From the NCBI GenBank assembly GCA_963763955.1, contig CAVXQP010000023.1, positions 65,461 through 129,460 on the forward strand: a DNA stretch of 64,000 nucleotides, written 5' to 3'. The stretch's first letter is position 1; each line of letters opens with the position of its first letter. Below, in pieces: positions 33,854-42,307 of this stretch. The position numbers were made by a program, and so were the translations under genes. The notes under the pieces were generated by a model. The model had not been told where the DNA came from. It made no database searches and was given only the letters and a program-made list of their open reading frames with translations. Origin of the DNA: DASUPK01 sp963763955. GTDB taxonomy: Bacteria > Actinomycetota > Thermoleophilia > Solirubrobacterales > 70-9.

Positions 33854-34837
33854 GTGGTGACCAGCCATTCGCGACTTAGGGCGGCTTTCGTGCTGTTTGC
33901 GGCGCTGGTCGTTGCACTCGGCGTTGCCGCCTGTGGGGGCAGCAGCGACAACAACGACACCGGGACAAACGGGGGCAACTCCGCCAACCTGATCAAGTCG
34001 AACCCGGCGAACAAGAGCGTTTCGCTGACCGTAGGTTCGAAGAACTTCACCGAGGAGTACATCCTCGGGAACATCTACGCCCAGGCGCTGAAGGCAGCTG
34101 GCTACAACGTCAGCACCAACCTGAACCTCGGCTCGGAGGTGATCGCGTACAAGGCGCTCCAGGAGGGTCAGATCAGCGGCTACCCGGAGTACACCTCGAC
34201 GCTGCTCGAGTCGATCTTCGGGGCGAAGTCGGTTCCCGCCGATGCCCAGCAGGCCTTTGCCCAGGCCAAGGCGCAGCTCGAGCCGAAGGGCGAAACCGCC
34301 TTCGCGCCGACGCCGTTCGCCGACGCGAACGCGCTCGGCATGCTGAAGAGCAAGGCCGACCAGCTAGGGGTCACGAAGATCTCGGACCTGCAAGGCAAGT
34401 CCCAGGATCTGACGCTCTATGGCTCGCCGGAGTGCCGTGAGCGGACCGACTGTCTCGTCGGGCTGCAGGACACGTACGGCCTCCACTTCAAGTCATTCAA
34501 TCCGGTCGACATCGGCCTCCGCTACACGGTCCTCGACAAGGGCCAGGCTGACGCCTCGATCGTGTTCACCTCGGACGCACAGCTCTCGGCGAACCCGGAT
34601 AAGTACGTCCTGCTCCAGGACGACAAGGGGATCTTTCCCTCGGGGAACGTCATCTGGGTGACGGATCAGTCCACGGTCCAGAAGGCCGGTCCGGACTACA
34701 TGGCGACGATCGAGAAGGTCCAGAAGGGCCTCACCCTGCCGGTGATGCAGGAGCTGAACGCCCGGGTGGACATCGACAAGCAGGACCCGGCGGCCGTCGC
34801 CACCGAGTACCTGAAGGAGGACGGCTACGTCCAGTAG
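33854..34837 (+). CDS. opuCC: Osmoprotectant-binding lipoprotein
   Basis: A 327-residue substrate-binding protein. Signal ends at lipobox VAAC with GGSSDNNDTG linker. SVSLTVGSKNFTEEYILGNIYAQAL is the OpuAC start; YPEYTSTLLESI and ASIVFTSDAQLS are conserved. AGAGGAGGG 5 nt before GTG 33854 sets the start; the gene begins 54 bp after opuCD, so the operon is opuCA-CB-CD-CC. Confidence 0.93.
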   Translation: MVTSHSRLRAAFVLFAALVVALGVAACGGSSDNNDTGTNGGNSANLIKSNPANKSVSLTVGSKNFTEEYILGNIYAQALKAAGYNVSTNLNLGSEVIAYKALQEGQISGYPEYTSTLLESIFGAKSVPADAQQAFAQAKAQLEPKGETAFAPTPFADANALGMLKSKADQLGVTKISDLQGKSQDLTLYGSPECRERTDCLVGLQDTYGLHFKSFNPVDIGLRYTVLDKGQADASIVFTSDAQLSANPDKYVLLQDDKGIFPSGNVIWVTDQSTVQKAGPDYMATIEKVQKGLTLPVMQELNARVDIDKQDPAAVATEYLKEDGYVQ

Positions 34838-34841
34838 ATGC

Positions 34842-34883
34842 GAGGGCGCTGCGTCAGCAGCGACCCGTTTTGTGGCGAAGCCG
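34842..34883 (-). repeat. Partial repeat (module B plus GGCTTCGCC arm)
   Basis: AGGGCGCTGCGTCAG, CGACCCGTTTTG and TGGCGAAGCCG line up with 55838-55872 and 55902-55913 after deletion of the middle. It lies between the opuCC stop and the terminator. Confidence 0.45.
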
Positions 34884-34889
34884 TCCAGC

Positions 34890-34919
34890 AGAGGGCCGGG
34901 TCTAATCCCCCGGCCCTCT
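34890..34919 (+). terminator. Strong hairpin ending the opuC operon
   Basis: AGAGGGCCGGG (34890-34900) pairs perfectly with CCCGGCCCTCT (34909-34919) around an 8-nt loop: eleven GC-rich pairs. Only TTGC follows, so it could work by structure rather than a U-tract, as is common in high-GC actinobacteria. Confidence 0.7.
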
Positions 34920-34929
34920 TGCTATCCTG

Positions 34930-35078
34930 CCGCGCCAATTGAGGGCCAAGTCCCTCCGGTCTGACCGGGGGGAACGGAGGACCCAAAAGGGGTTCACACC
35001 CCAGGGGCGAATCGCAACCAACTGGTTCGTAGCGCCGCTCTCGGCGCGAGCCCGCCAGCTAACTCCGTAGGCCGCAGA
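34930..35078 (+). promoter_or_regulatory. Cyclic di-AMP riboswitch (ydaO/yuaA type)
   Basis: The conserved blocks of the actinobacterial ydaO aptamer appear in order: CCTCCGG with GGGGGAAC (about 34950-34975), GGACCC with an AGGGG arm, GGGGCGAATCG (about 35005), TTCGTAG, then GCGAGCCCGCCAGCTAACTC and GTAGGC near the 3' end (35047-35074). The aptamer ends just before the M23 peptidase start. In actinobacteria this class is an OFF switch for cell-wall hydrolase genes when c-di-AMP is high. Confidence 0.85.
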
Positions 35079-35082
35079 GAGA

Positions 35083-35670
35083 GTGCGAAGCGCGTTGATC
35101 GACAAGCCGGTTGGTCCTACGCCCCGCAAGCGGGTGGCGCTGATCGCTGCCGCCGCGATGGCGATCACCGTCGCCTGCTCACAGGTCGCCTTCGCGCAGA
35201 GCGGAGGCGTCGGCACCCCTGGCGGGACCACCACGACTACGACGACCCCGGCGCCCACCGGCGCGATGCTCTTCCCGGTCGGCGGTCCGCACACCTTCGG
35301 CGACGGCTTCGGCGCTGCGCGCAGCGGGCACAGCCACCAGGGTCAGGACATCATGGCCGCCTGCGGCACACCAGAGGTGGCGATCAGCCGGGCCAAGGTC
35401 AAGTGGGTGAGCTTCCAGAAGCTCGCCGGCAACTATGTCGTCATCCGCAACAAGAGGCTCCACCAGGACTACATGTACGCGCACCTCGCGAGCCGCGCCA
35501 TGGTCAGCAAGGGCCAGGTCGTGCAGCCCGGCCAGCAGGTCGGCATCGTCGGCGAGACCGGCGACGCCACGGCCTGTCACCTCCACTTCGAGCTCTGGGT
35601 CGGCAAGTGGTACCGCGGTGGGCATCCGGTCAACCCGATGCCCTACCTGCAGACCTACCAGGGCTTCTAG
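35083..35670 (+). CDS. Secreted M23 metallopeptidase under the c-di-AMP riboswitch
   Basis: A 195-residue exported peptidoglycan hydrolase. Signal at about 16-38 (VALIAAAAMAITVACSQVAFA), a Gly/Thr linker, then an LytM domain. Zinc-binding motif HQGQDI (His/Asp) near residue 87 and HLHFELW near 166 are in place; MVSKGQVVQPGQQVGIVG links them. GTG 35083 gives the full signal; a TTG four codons later is alternative. The riboswitch lies immediately upstream, so expression should follow turgor signalling. Confidence 0.9.
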   Translation: MRSALIDKPVGPTPRKRVALIAAAAMAITVACSQVAFAQSGGVGTPGGTTTTTTTPAPTGAMLFPVGGPHTFGDGFGAARSGHSHQGQDIMAACGTPEVAISRAKVKWVSFQKLAGNYVVIRNKRLHQDYMYAHLASRAMVSKGQVVQPGQQVGIVGETGDATACHLHFELWVGKWYRGGHPVNPMPYLQTYQGF

Positions 35671-35737
35671 GGCTGCCGCCCCGCCCCGACTCGAGAGCGG
35701 AGGACGTGGCGCCGGTGCTGGTACAACGGGGGACTTG

Positions 35738-36349
35738 ATGTGTTCGAGCCGAGGCATGCGACTTAGCCGAGTCCTGCCCGTCGCCCTGCTCGTCGCGGTC
35801 GCCGCGGCGATGATGGCCGTCCCCGCTTTTGCCTACCAGCGCTACCGGTACCCGCTCAAGGGGCCCCACAACTACGGCAACCTCGCCGTCACCGGATTCG
35901 GGGTGAAGCGCGCCGATGGGTCGGTCCACACCGGCCAGGACATCATCGCCAACTGCGGGACGCCGATCGTGGCCGCCCACTCTGGCGTCGTCAAGTCTGC
36001 GGGCTACTCGACCGGGTACGGGAACTACGTCGTGGTCTCCGGACAGGGAACTCGCTTCGACTTCGTCTACGGCCACATGAAGGGCCGCGCCCGCGTAGGC
36101 GACGGCCGTCGGGTCAGGGCCGGGCAGAGGATCGGCTCCGTCGGCCAGACGGGGACGGACAGCGGCGTCTGCCATCTGCACTTCGAGCTCTGGAAGGGCC
36201 GCTGGTTCGCCGGCGGCAGCCGCACGGACCCCCTCCCCCACCTGCGCGCCTGGGACAAGCGCTCCGGAGGTCCGCTGCAGACCGAGCCCAAGCCGCCACA
36301 GGGCCAGTACTCGGCGAGCAAGCGGCTGTTCTACGACTCAGCGGAGTAG
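35738..36349 (+). CDS. Second secreted M23 metallopeptidase
   Basis: A 203-residue paralogue of the preceding gene. Signal to about residue 29 (VPAFAY), LytM motifs HTGQDI near 67 and HLHFELW near 147 with GHMKGRARVG between. The ATG at 35738 is preferred because GGGGGA lies 5-6 nt upstream; ATG 35756 is the alternative. It is 67 bp after its paralogue and may be on the same riboswitch-controlled transcript. Confidence 0.88.
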   Translation: MCSSRGMRLSRVLPVALLVAVAAAMMAVPAFAYQRYRYPLKGPHNYGNLAVTGFGVKRADGSVHTGQDIIANCGTPIVAAHSGVVKSAGYSTGYGNYVVVSGQGTRFDFVYGHMKGRARVGDGRRVRAGQRIGSVGQTGTDSGVCHLHFELWKGRWFAGGSRTDPLPHLRAWDKRSGGPLQTEPKPPQGQYSASKRLFYDSAE

Positions 36350-36373
36350 CCGAGTGCAAACGGCCCCCTGAAC

Positions 36374-37165
36374 ATGTCCACTCAGCCTTCAGCCGCGCCG
36401 CGGACCCTCACGGTCGCGGGTAGGGAGATTGCGCGAATCGGCCTGGGAACCAACCGGCTGGCGTCGACACCGGAGAACCATGCCTTCCTCCGGCAAGCCG
36501 TCGAGGCTGGCGTCGGCATGATCGACACGGCCCACGTCTATACGGGCGGTGACAGCGAGCGCGCGATCGGCGAAGCGCTCTCCCCGCCGCCCGGCGGCGT
36601 CGTGGTCGCCACCAAGGGTGGCTACACGGGCGCCGGCAGCCGGGAGGCGTTGCGCGCGCAGATCGAGCAGAGCTTGGAGAGCCTGAGGACCGACACGATC
36701 GATCTCTACTACCTGCATCGGGTCGACTCGGAGACACCGCTCGAGGAGAGCCTCGGCACGATCGACGAGTACCGCGAGGCAGGGAAGATCAAGGAGGTCG
36801 GGATCTCCGCCGTGGATGTCGAGCAGGTCGATGCCGCGCGCGAGTTCGTTCCGATCGCGGCCGTGCAGAACCAGTACAACGTCACTGACCGACGCTCGGA
36901 CGGCGTCGTCGACTACTGCGAGGAGAACGGGATCGTCTTCGTCCCCTACTACCCGGTCAAGGGCGGCGACCCGCGGACGCTTGAGGAGGTCGCGGAGGCC
37001 CACAATGCCTCCCCGGCGCAGATCAAGCTCGCCTGGCTGCTGCGCCGCTCACCGGTGATGCTGCCGATCCCGGGCACGCTTACGATCGACCACCTCCGCG
37101 AGAACCTCGGCGCGCGGGAAATCGAGCTCACAAAGGACGAGTTCGATGCCCTCGCCTCCGCGTAG
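36374..37165 (+). CDS. Aldo/keto reductase
   Basis: A 263-residue (beta/alpha)8 NAD(P)H oxidoreductase. GLGTNRLAS at the start, active-site region MIDTAHVYTGGDSE (Asp/Tyr), VVATKGGY (Lys), DTIDLYYLHRVD (His), and LPIPGTLTIDHLRENL cofactor region. Substrate unknown. It stands 24 bp after the second peptidase on the same strand. Confidence 0.9.
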   Translation: MSTQPSAAPRTLTVAGREIARIGLGTNRLASTPENHAFLRQAVEAGVGMIDTAHVYTGGDSERAIGEALSPPPGGVVVATKGGYTGAGSREALRAQIEQSLESLRTDTIDLYYLHRVDSETPLEESLGTIDEYREAGKIKEVGISAVDVEQVDAAREFVPIAAVQNQYNVTDRRSDGVVDYCEENGIVFVPYYPVKGGDPRTLEEVAEAHNASPAQIKLAWLLRRSPVMLPIPGTLTIDHLRENLGAREIELTKDEFDALASA

Positions 37166-37248
37166 GACTGTCCCGCGAGGTCGAATCGCACCTGCTGGTC
37201 GCCGGCCCTTTCCCGACCACCGACCGGCTCGTTGCTGATCCGATCGTC

Positions 37249-38244
37249 TCAGTCGGCGTCGTAGCCGAGCTCGCGCAGCTTGTCGCCCATCACTTCCTGC
37301 ATCACGGTCTGCTCGGCGGGCCCCATGTTCTCCCGCCAGAGCCCGGGCGTCGCGGCGCGGTGAAACTTCCCAGCGCCCCGCTCGTCCTCCGGTACGCGCT
37401 CGAACGCGTGCCGGCTGGCTACGTCCGCCGCCCAGTCAGCGGAGGCATCGACCCCGAGCCAGCGCGCGATCCGGACCAACTCGTCGGGCGTCTCGGTCAA
37501 CAGGTCCTCGTAGCGAACGGTGAGCACGGAGGCCGGCCCGACCAGCTCGCATGCTCGCTGCACCACGTCCATCCGGTAGACCCAGTTGGCGGCGCTTCCC
37601 AGGAGAAAGTTCTCGCGTTCCTCGGGCGACAGCCCGTCCCATCCAAGGTCCTCGGCTGCCTCCCCTTTGGCGGTCGTGACAAAGTCCTGCAGCGAGTCCA
37701 TGACATCGCGACCGTCCCGAATCAGGAACAGGACTCGCGATCGAGGCAGCAGCTTGACGAGAGTGTCCGCTGCCTCCGAGGTGTTCGGCTCCTTGACCAC
37801 CAGATACGGTCGATTCCAGTCCGTTTGGGCCTGTCCGTGCTTGAGCTGGTACTCGAACCCCTCAAGGAGAAAGGCCCGCATCAGCGGACGCCAGAGGTGC
37901 TCGCGCTCGGGAGCGAGCACCCAGCCGGGAATGTTCGCGTGGGCGTCCGCCGAAGAGGTGATCTTCAGGGTCCCGTCCTGGGGCCAGGCGAATGCCCGGT
38001 TGAAGAGCTCCCCGGCCCAGGTCTCGTTGATCGTCGCCACCCCGGGTGCGCGTGCCTCGGCCAGCATCCGCATGAGCCAAGTGCTCCCGGTCCGCGGCGA
38101 TCCGAAGATCCATACCACGCGCGACTCGAGCGCCTCGAAATCCGGCTTGTTCAGATAGCGGCGGCGATGCCAGCCACCAGCCCAGCCCCGGAATCGCGCG
38201 CGGATCTCGGCCAGGGCCCTCGTCGAACTCCTCTGCCAGCTCAC
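37249..38244 (-). CDS. Sulfotransferase family protein
   Basis: A 331-residue PAPS-dependent sulfotransferase. WIFGSPRTGSTWLMRML near residue 48 is the 5'-phosphosulfate-binding loop, and FLIRDGRDVMDSL near 165 the 3'-phosphate-binding segment; a C-terminal VRYEDLLTETPDEL and ENMGPAEQ follow. The GTG start overlaps guaA by GTGA, so it is in the guaB3-guaA operon though the functional link is unclear. Acceptor unknown. Confidence 0.88.
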   Translation of the reverse strand: MSWQRSSTRALAEIRARFRGWAGGWHRRRYLNKPDFEALESRVVWIFGSPRTGSTWLMRMLAEARAPGVATINETWAGELFNRAFAWPQDGTLKITSSADAHANIPGWVLAPEREHLWRPLMRAFLLEGFEYQLKHGQAQTDWNRPYLVVKEPNTSEAADTLVKLLPRSRVLFLIRDGRDVMDSLQDFVTTAKGEAAEDLGWDGLSPEERENFLLGSAANWVYRMDVVQRACELVGPASVLTVRYEDLLTETPDELVRIARWLGVDASADWAADVASRHAFERVPEDERGAGKFHRAATPGLWRENMGPAEQTVMQEVMGDKLRELGYDAD

Positions 38245-39953
38245 TCCCACTCGATCGTACCGGGCGGCTTCGAAGTCAGGTCCAGCGTGACGCGGTTGAC
38301 GCCGCGGACCTCGTTGATGATCCGGTTGGAGACCCGCTCCAGCAGGTCGTAGGGGAGGCGCGCCCAGTCGGCGGTCATCGCGTCGTCGGAGGTGACAGCG
38401 CGGATCACGATCGGATGCGCGTAGGAGCGCTCGTCGCCCTGGACCCCGACGGAGCGGACCACCGGCAGGACGCAGAACGACTGCCAGAGATCCCGGTAGA
38501 GGCCGGCGGCGCGGATCTCCTCCTGGAGGATCGCGTCGGCTTCGCGGACGATCTCGAGCCGCTCGCGTGTGACCTCCCCCCCGACCACGCGGATCGCCAG
38601 GCCGGGGCCCGGGAAGGGCTGGCGCCAGACGAAGCGCTCGGGGAGACCGAGCTCCGCAGCCACCGCGCGGACCTCGTCCTTGAAGAGCATCCGCAGCGGC
38701 TCGACCAGCTCCATCTCCATCTCCTCGGGCAGCCCGCCGACGTTGTGATGGGACTTGATCGTCGCCGCCGCACGCCCGTCGCCGCCGGACTCGATCACGT
38801 CCGAGTAGAGCGTGCCCTGGACCAGGAAGCGAGCGTCGTCGACCTTGCCGGCCTCCCCCTCGAAGACGCGGATGAACTCCTCGCCGATGATCTTGCGCTT
38901 CGTCTCGGGGTCCTCGACGCCGGCGAGGCGATCGAGGAAGCGGTCGGCCGCATCGACGTGCACCAGCTGGATGCCGTGCTGCTCGCGGAAGGCCGTGACC
39001 ACCTGGTCGGCTTCGTCCTTGCGCATCATCCCGTGATCGACGAAGACGCAGGTGAGGCGGTCGCCGATCGCGCGATGGACGAGCAGCGCGGCTGTCGCCG
39101 AGTCCACCCCGCCTGAGAGCCCGCAGATCGCCCGGGCGCCCCCCACCTGCGCGCGGATCGATTGCACCTGTTCCTCGATCACCGAGGCCGGCGACCACTT
39201 CTCCCAGCAGTCGGCGACGTCACGCAGGAAGCGGGTGAGGATCTCGGTGCCGTACGGCGTGTGGACGACCTCGGGATGGAACTGGATCCCGTAGAGGCCG
39301 CGCTCCGTGTCCTCGACCGCCGCGACGGGGGATTCAGTACTGGAGGCGAGGGCGGTGAAACCCGGCGGCGGCTCGAACACGGTGTCTCGGTGGCTCATCC
39401 AGACCTGCTGCTCGGCCGGCAGGCCCTCGAGCAGCTTGCCGCCGGCTTCGCGGAGCGTGAGACGGCTGCGACCGAACTCGCCGGCCGGCGCCTGCTCCAC
39501 CCGGCCGCCAAGGTCGTGGACCATCAACTGCATGCCGTAACAGATGCCGAGGACCGGGATGCCGAGCTCGAGCAGCTCCTTGCGGAGGGCGGGAGCGCCG
39601 TCCGCGTAGACCGAAGCCGGGCCGCCGGAGAGAACCAGGCCGCGGGGCCCTCGTTCCTCTATCTCTTCGATCGGCGTGTCGTGAGGGAGGAGCTCACTGA
39701 AGACACCGCACTCGCGGATTCGCCTGGCTATCAGCTGCGAGTACTGGCCACCGAAGTCCAGGACGAGTACCTCCTCCAGCTGCTGGCCCGCGGGTCCTGA
39801 CGCCGCGGGCCCCTCCATCCTGCGGGCGACGGCGTCGTCCTCGGATGGAGCCTCCCGCGGCGCCACCCGCGGGTCAGCGTCAGGGGTACTCCTCTCAGGT
39901 ACATGGATTCGAGCGGCGTCCTTCTTGGTCGAAGGAGCCGTCGGGTCAGTCAT
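38241..39953 (-). CDS. guaA: GMP synthase (glutamine-hydrolysing)
   Basis: A 570-residue enzyme. GATase domain (about 60-250): VLVLDFGGQYSQLIARR, catalytic Cys138 in LGICYGMQ, and FHPEVVHT. ATP pyrophosphatase domain with SGGVDSATAA, dimerisation domain to VTLDLTSKPPGTIEWE. About 58 residues before the GATase are disordered and charged. ATG 39953 is chosen since it overlaps the guaB3-like gene by 8 bp; ATG 39818 would remove most of the extension. Confidence 0.95.
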   Translation of the reverse strand: MTDPTAPSTKKDAARIHVPERSTPDADPRVAPREAPSEDDAVARRMEGPAASGPAGQQLEEVLVLDFGGQYSQLIARRIRECGVFSELLPHDTPIEEIEERGPRGLVLSGGPASVYADGAPALRKELLELGIPVLGICYGMQLMVHDLGGRVEQAPAGEFGRSRLTLREAGGKLLEGLPAEQQVWMSHRDTVFEPPPGFTALASSTESPVAAVEDTERGLYGIQFHPEVVHTPYGTEILTRFLRDVADCWEKWSPASVIEEQVQSIRAQVGGARAICGLSGGVDSATAALLVHRAIGDRLTCVFVDHGMMRKDEADQVVTAFREQHGIQLVHVDAADRFLDRLAGVEDPETKRKIIGEEFIRVFEGEAGKVDDARFLVQGTLYSDVIESGGDGRAAATIKSHHNVGGLPEEMEMELVEPLRMLFKDEVRAVAAELGLPERFVWRQPFPGPGLAIRVVGGEVTRERLEIVREADAILQEEIRAAGLYRDLWQSFCVLPVVRSVGVQGDERSYAHPIVIRAVTSDDAMTADWARLPYDLLERVSNRIINEVRGVNRVTLDLTSKPPGTIEWE

Positions 39954-41151
39954 CCGAGACGGCGACTCCGACTGCGACCGTGGCGCTTCCATTGGAGCCC
40001 ATGCCGACCGATTGCTCGCGCTGCAGCTGCTTGCCCTCGGACATCAAGGCCGGCGCGACCATCACCTCGGCCCGGTGGAACTCGGGGATGTCGGCGTAAC
40101 CGGTGGTCGCCATCGAGGTGCGCAGGGCGCCCATCAGGTTGAAGGTCCCGTCGTTCTCCTGGGCCGGCCCGAGCAGGATCTCCTCGAGAGTCCCGTCCTG
40201 GTTGGTGGCGACCCGGGCGCCGCGTGGAAGCGACGGATGGAAGGTCGCCATCCCCCAGTGATAGCCGCGACCGGGAGCCTCCTTGGCCCGCGCGAGCGGC
40301 GATCCGATCATCACGGCATCGGCGCCCACGGCGATCGCCTTGGAGACATCCCCGCCGGTCCGCATGCCGCCGTCGGCGATCACGTTGCAGTAGTTGCCCG
40401 TCTCCATCATGTGCTGTCCGCGCGCAGCAGCGACGTCCGCAATCGCGGTCGCCTGCGGAACGCCGATCCCGAGCACGCCGCGCGTGGTGCAGGCGGCACC
40501 GGGCCCGACTCCGACCAGGACGCCGACCGCGCCGGTCCGCATCAGGTGGAGCCCGGTGTTGTAGGAGGCGCAGCCGCCGACGACGCAGGGAACGTCGAGC
40601 GAGGCGATGAACTCCTTCAGGTTGAGCGGCTCGGTCTGCGTGGAGACGTGCTCGGCCGAGATCACCGTCCCCTGGACCACGAGGATGTCGAGCCCCGCCT
40701 CGAGAGCAGTCTCGTAGTACTCGGTCACCTTCTGCGGGGTGAGGGAGCCGCAGGCGACCGCGCCGGCGGACTTGATCTCCTCGACCCGCTGGGCGACCAG
40801 CTCGGCCTTGACCGGCTCCGCGTAGATCTCCTGCATGATCCGCGTCGCGACCTCCTTCGGGGCCGCCGCGATCTCGTCGAGCTTCTCGTCGGCGTTCTCA
40901 TAACGGGACCAGATCCCCTCGAGGTTGAGGACGCCGAGGCCGCCGAGGTTGCCGATCAGGCCGGCGGTCCTGGGGCTGACGACGCCGTCCATCGCCGACG
41001 CGAGCAGCGGGAGCTCGAAGCGGTAGGGACCGAGGGTCCAGGTGATGTCGATGTCGTCGGGGTCCCTGGTCCGGCGTGAGGGGACGATCGCGATGTCATC
41101 GAAGCCGTATGCCCGGCGGCCCTTCTTGCCACGGCCGATCTCTACTTCCAT
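39946..41151 (-). CDS. GuaB3-type IMP dehydrogenase-related protein
   Basis: A 401-residue TIM-barrel protein of the IMPDH/GMPR superfamily without CBS domains. RRAYGFDDIAIVPSRRTRD start, the catalytic loop GPGAACTTRGVLGIGVPQ with its cysteine, and GGMRTGGDVSKAIAVGADAVMIGSPLA are the GuaB3 signature. The reaction is not settled across the family, so IMP dehydrogenase should not be assumed. TAGGGT is 6 nt before the ATG. It leads guaA and a sulfotransferase. Confidence 0.88.
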   Translation of the reverse strand: MEVEIGRGKKGRRAYGFDDIAIVPSRRTRDPDDIDITWTLGPYRFELPLLASAMDGVVSPRTAGLIGNLGGLGVLNLEGIWSRYENADEKLDEIAAAPKEVATRIMQEIYAEPVKAELVAQRVEEIKSAGAVACGSLTPQKVTEYYETALEAGLDILVVQGTVISAEHVSTQTEPLNLKEFIASLDVPCVVGGCASYNTGLHLMRTGAVGVLVGVGPGAACTTRGVLGIGVPQATAIADVAAARGQHMMETGNYCNVIADGGMRTGGDVSKAIAVGADAVMIGSPLARAKEAPGRGYHWGMATFHPSLPRGARVATNQDGTLEEILLGPAQENDGTFNLMGALRTSMATTGYADIPEFHRAEVMVAPALMSEGKQLQREQSVGMGSNGSATVAVGVAVSDD

Positions 41152-41157
41152 TGCCTC

Positions 41158-41163
41158 ACCCTA
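41158..41163 (-). promoter_or_regulatory. -10 element of the guaB3-like operon, leaderless type
   Basis: TAGGGT on the minus strand ends 6 nt before the ATG and lies just after a terminator, which fits a promoter starting the next operon at the start codon. The -35 region, made of the terminator T-run, is weak. Confidence 0.45.
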
Positions 41164-41179
41164 CGTTCGTTCGCGGACG

Positions 41180-41200
41180 AAAAAACCCCGCGTCGCGGGG
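41180..41200 (-). terminator. Intrinsic terminator between the pfkB and guaB3-like genes
   Basis: On the minus strand CCCCGC-GAC-GCGGGG (41200-41186) with six T (41185-41180): a textbook rho-independent terminator ending the dac-pfkB operon, 29 bp before the next start codon. Confidence 0.8.
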
Positions 41201-41347
41201 CCGGAAATGCACTGATAGCGGCGTTTCGGAGGTCCTTCACCAACGCCCCGCCAAGGATAACAGCGGTCAACGCGGCCCCAGCGACGAGCCGCGCCGCGGT
41301 GGACGCGTTCTCGGCGATATGCGCGAAGTTCGCGTCCAGCACCCCCG

Positions 41348-42307
41348 CTAGACCTTCGCCGGCGTCTCGAGCTCGCGGGCCTCGACGCCCGGCAGCAGGC
41401 GCTCGACCTCGGCGGGGTCGATGCTGCCCGCGCCGAAGTGCTGCGTCGACTCCGCGCCGCAGGCGACCGCAAAGCGGAGGCACTCCTCCGGTGGGCGACC
41501 GTCGTAGCGAGCCGCCACGAAGCCGGCCAGGAAGGCATCGCCCGAGCCGACGGTGGCGACCGGCTCGACCTGGGGGGCGGTCACCTCGTAGGCATGCCGC
41601 TGGTCGTCGTCCACCAGCACCGACGCAAGGCAGCCCGCCGGCCGCGTGATCACGGCTTCGGTCGCTCCGAGCTCGACCAGGCTGCGGAGACCGCTGATCG
41701 CGTCCTCACGGTCGTTGAACTCATGGCCGACGGCGCCTTCCGCCTCGCGCACGTTCGGGGTGACCGCCGCCGGGCCGGCGCGCAGGGAGGCGACCAGGGG
41801 CTCGCCCTCGGTGTCGACGATCGTCTCTACGCCGAGCTCCTTGAGCTCCTCGACGATCCGGGCCGAGAACGAGGCCGGGACGGACGGCGGCAGACTGCCG
41901 GCGATCGCGCAGATTCGCGCGCCTCGCGCCAGGTAGAGCAGCTTTTCGAGGAACCGCTCGAGCTCCTCGGCGCTGACCTCGGGGCCGCGCTCGTTGATCT
42001 CGGTCTGTTCGCCGGAGGTGGGATCGACGACGGCGAGGTTGGTCCTCGACTCGCCGGCGATCCAGGTGAAGTCGGTGAGGATCGATTCCTCCGCGAGGCG
42101 CTCCATCAGCCGGGCCCCGGTCGGGCCGCCGGCGAGGCCGGTGGCGATCACGGGTCTGTCCAGCAACTTCAGGGCGCGGGCGACGTTGACACCCTTGCCG
42201 CCGGCCACGGTGCTCGCCTCCACGGCGCGGTGCCGGTGCCCCTGCCGAAAGCTCGGGACCGCCACGGTCCGGTCGATCGCGGCGTTGAGGGTGACGGTGA
42301 GGATCAT
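41348..42307 (-). CDS. PfkB-family sugar phosphate kinase (1-phosphofructokinase-like)
   Basis: A 319-residue ribokinase-fold kinase. TLNAAIDRTV, VAGGKGVNVARAL near residue 35, IAGSLPP, and PVATVGSGDAFLAGFVAARYDG near 253 with the catalytic aspartate. Closest to FruK/LacC enzymes phosphorylating fructose-1-P or tagatose-6-P, but no fructose PTS is beside it. Its start overlaps the carboxypeptidase stop (ATGA). Confidence 0.88.
   Translation of the reverse strand: MILTVTLNAAIDRTVAVPSFRQGHRHRAVEASTVAGGKGVNVARALKLLDRPVIATGLAGGPTGARLMERLAEESILTDFTWIAGESRTNLAVVDPTSGEQTEINERGPEVSAEELERFLEKLLYLARGARICAIAGSLPPSVPASFSARIVEELKELGVETIVDTEGEPLVASLRAGPAAVTPNVREAEGAVGHEFNDREDAISGLRSLVELGATEAVITRPAGCLASVLVDDDQRHAYEVTAPQVEPVATVGSGDAFLAGFVAARYDGRPPEECLRFAVACGAESTQHFGAGSIDPAEVERLLPGVEARELETPAKV

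Noticed and set aside
38241..39818. guaA starting at ATG 39818
   Set aside because: No spaced ribosome site; the 8-bp overlap with the upstream gene favours 39953, although this is not certain.
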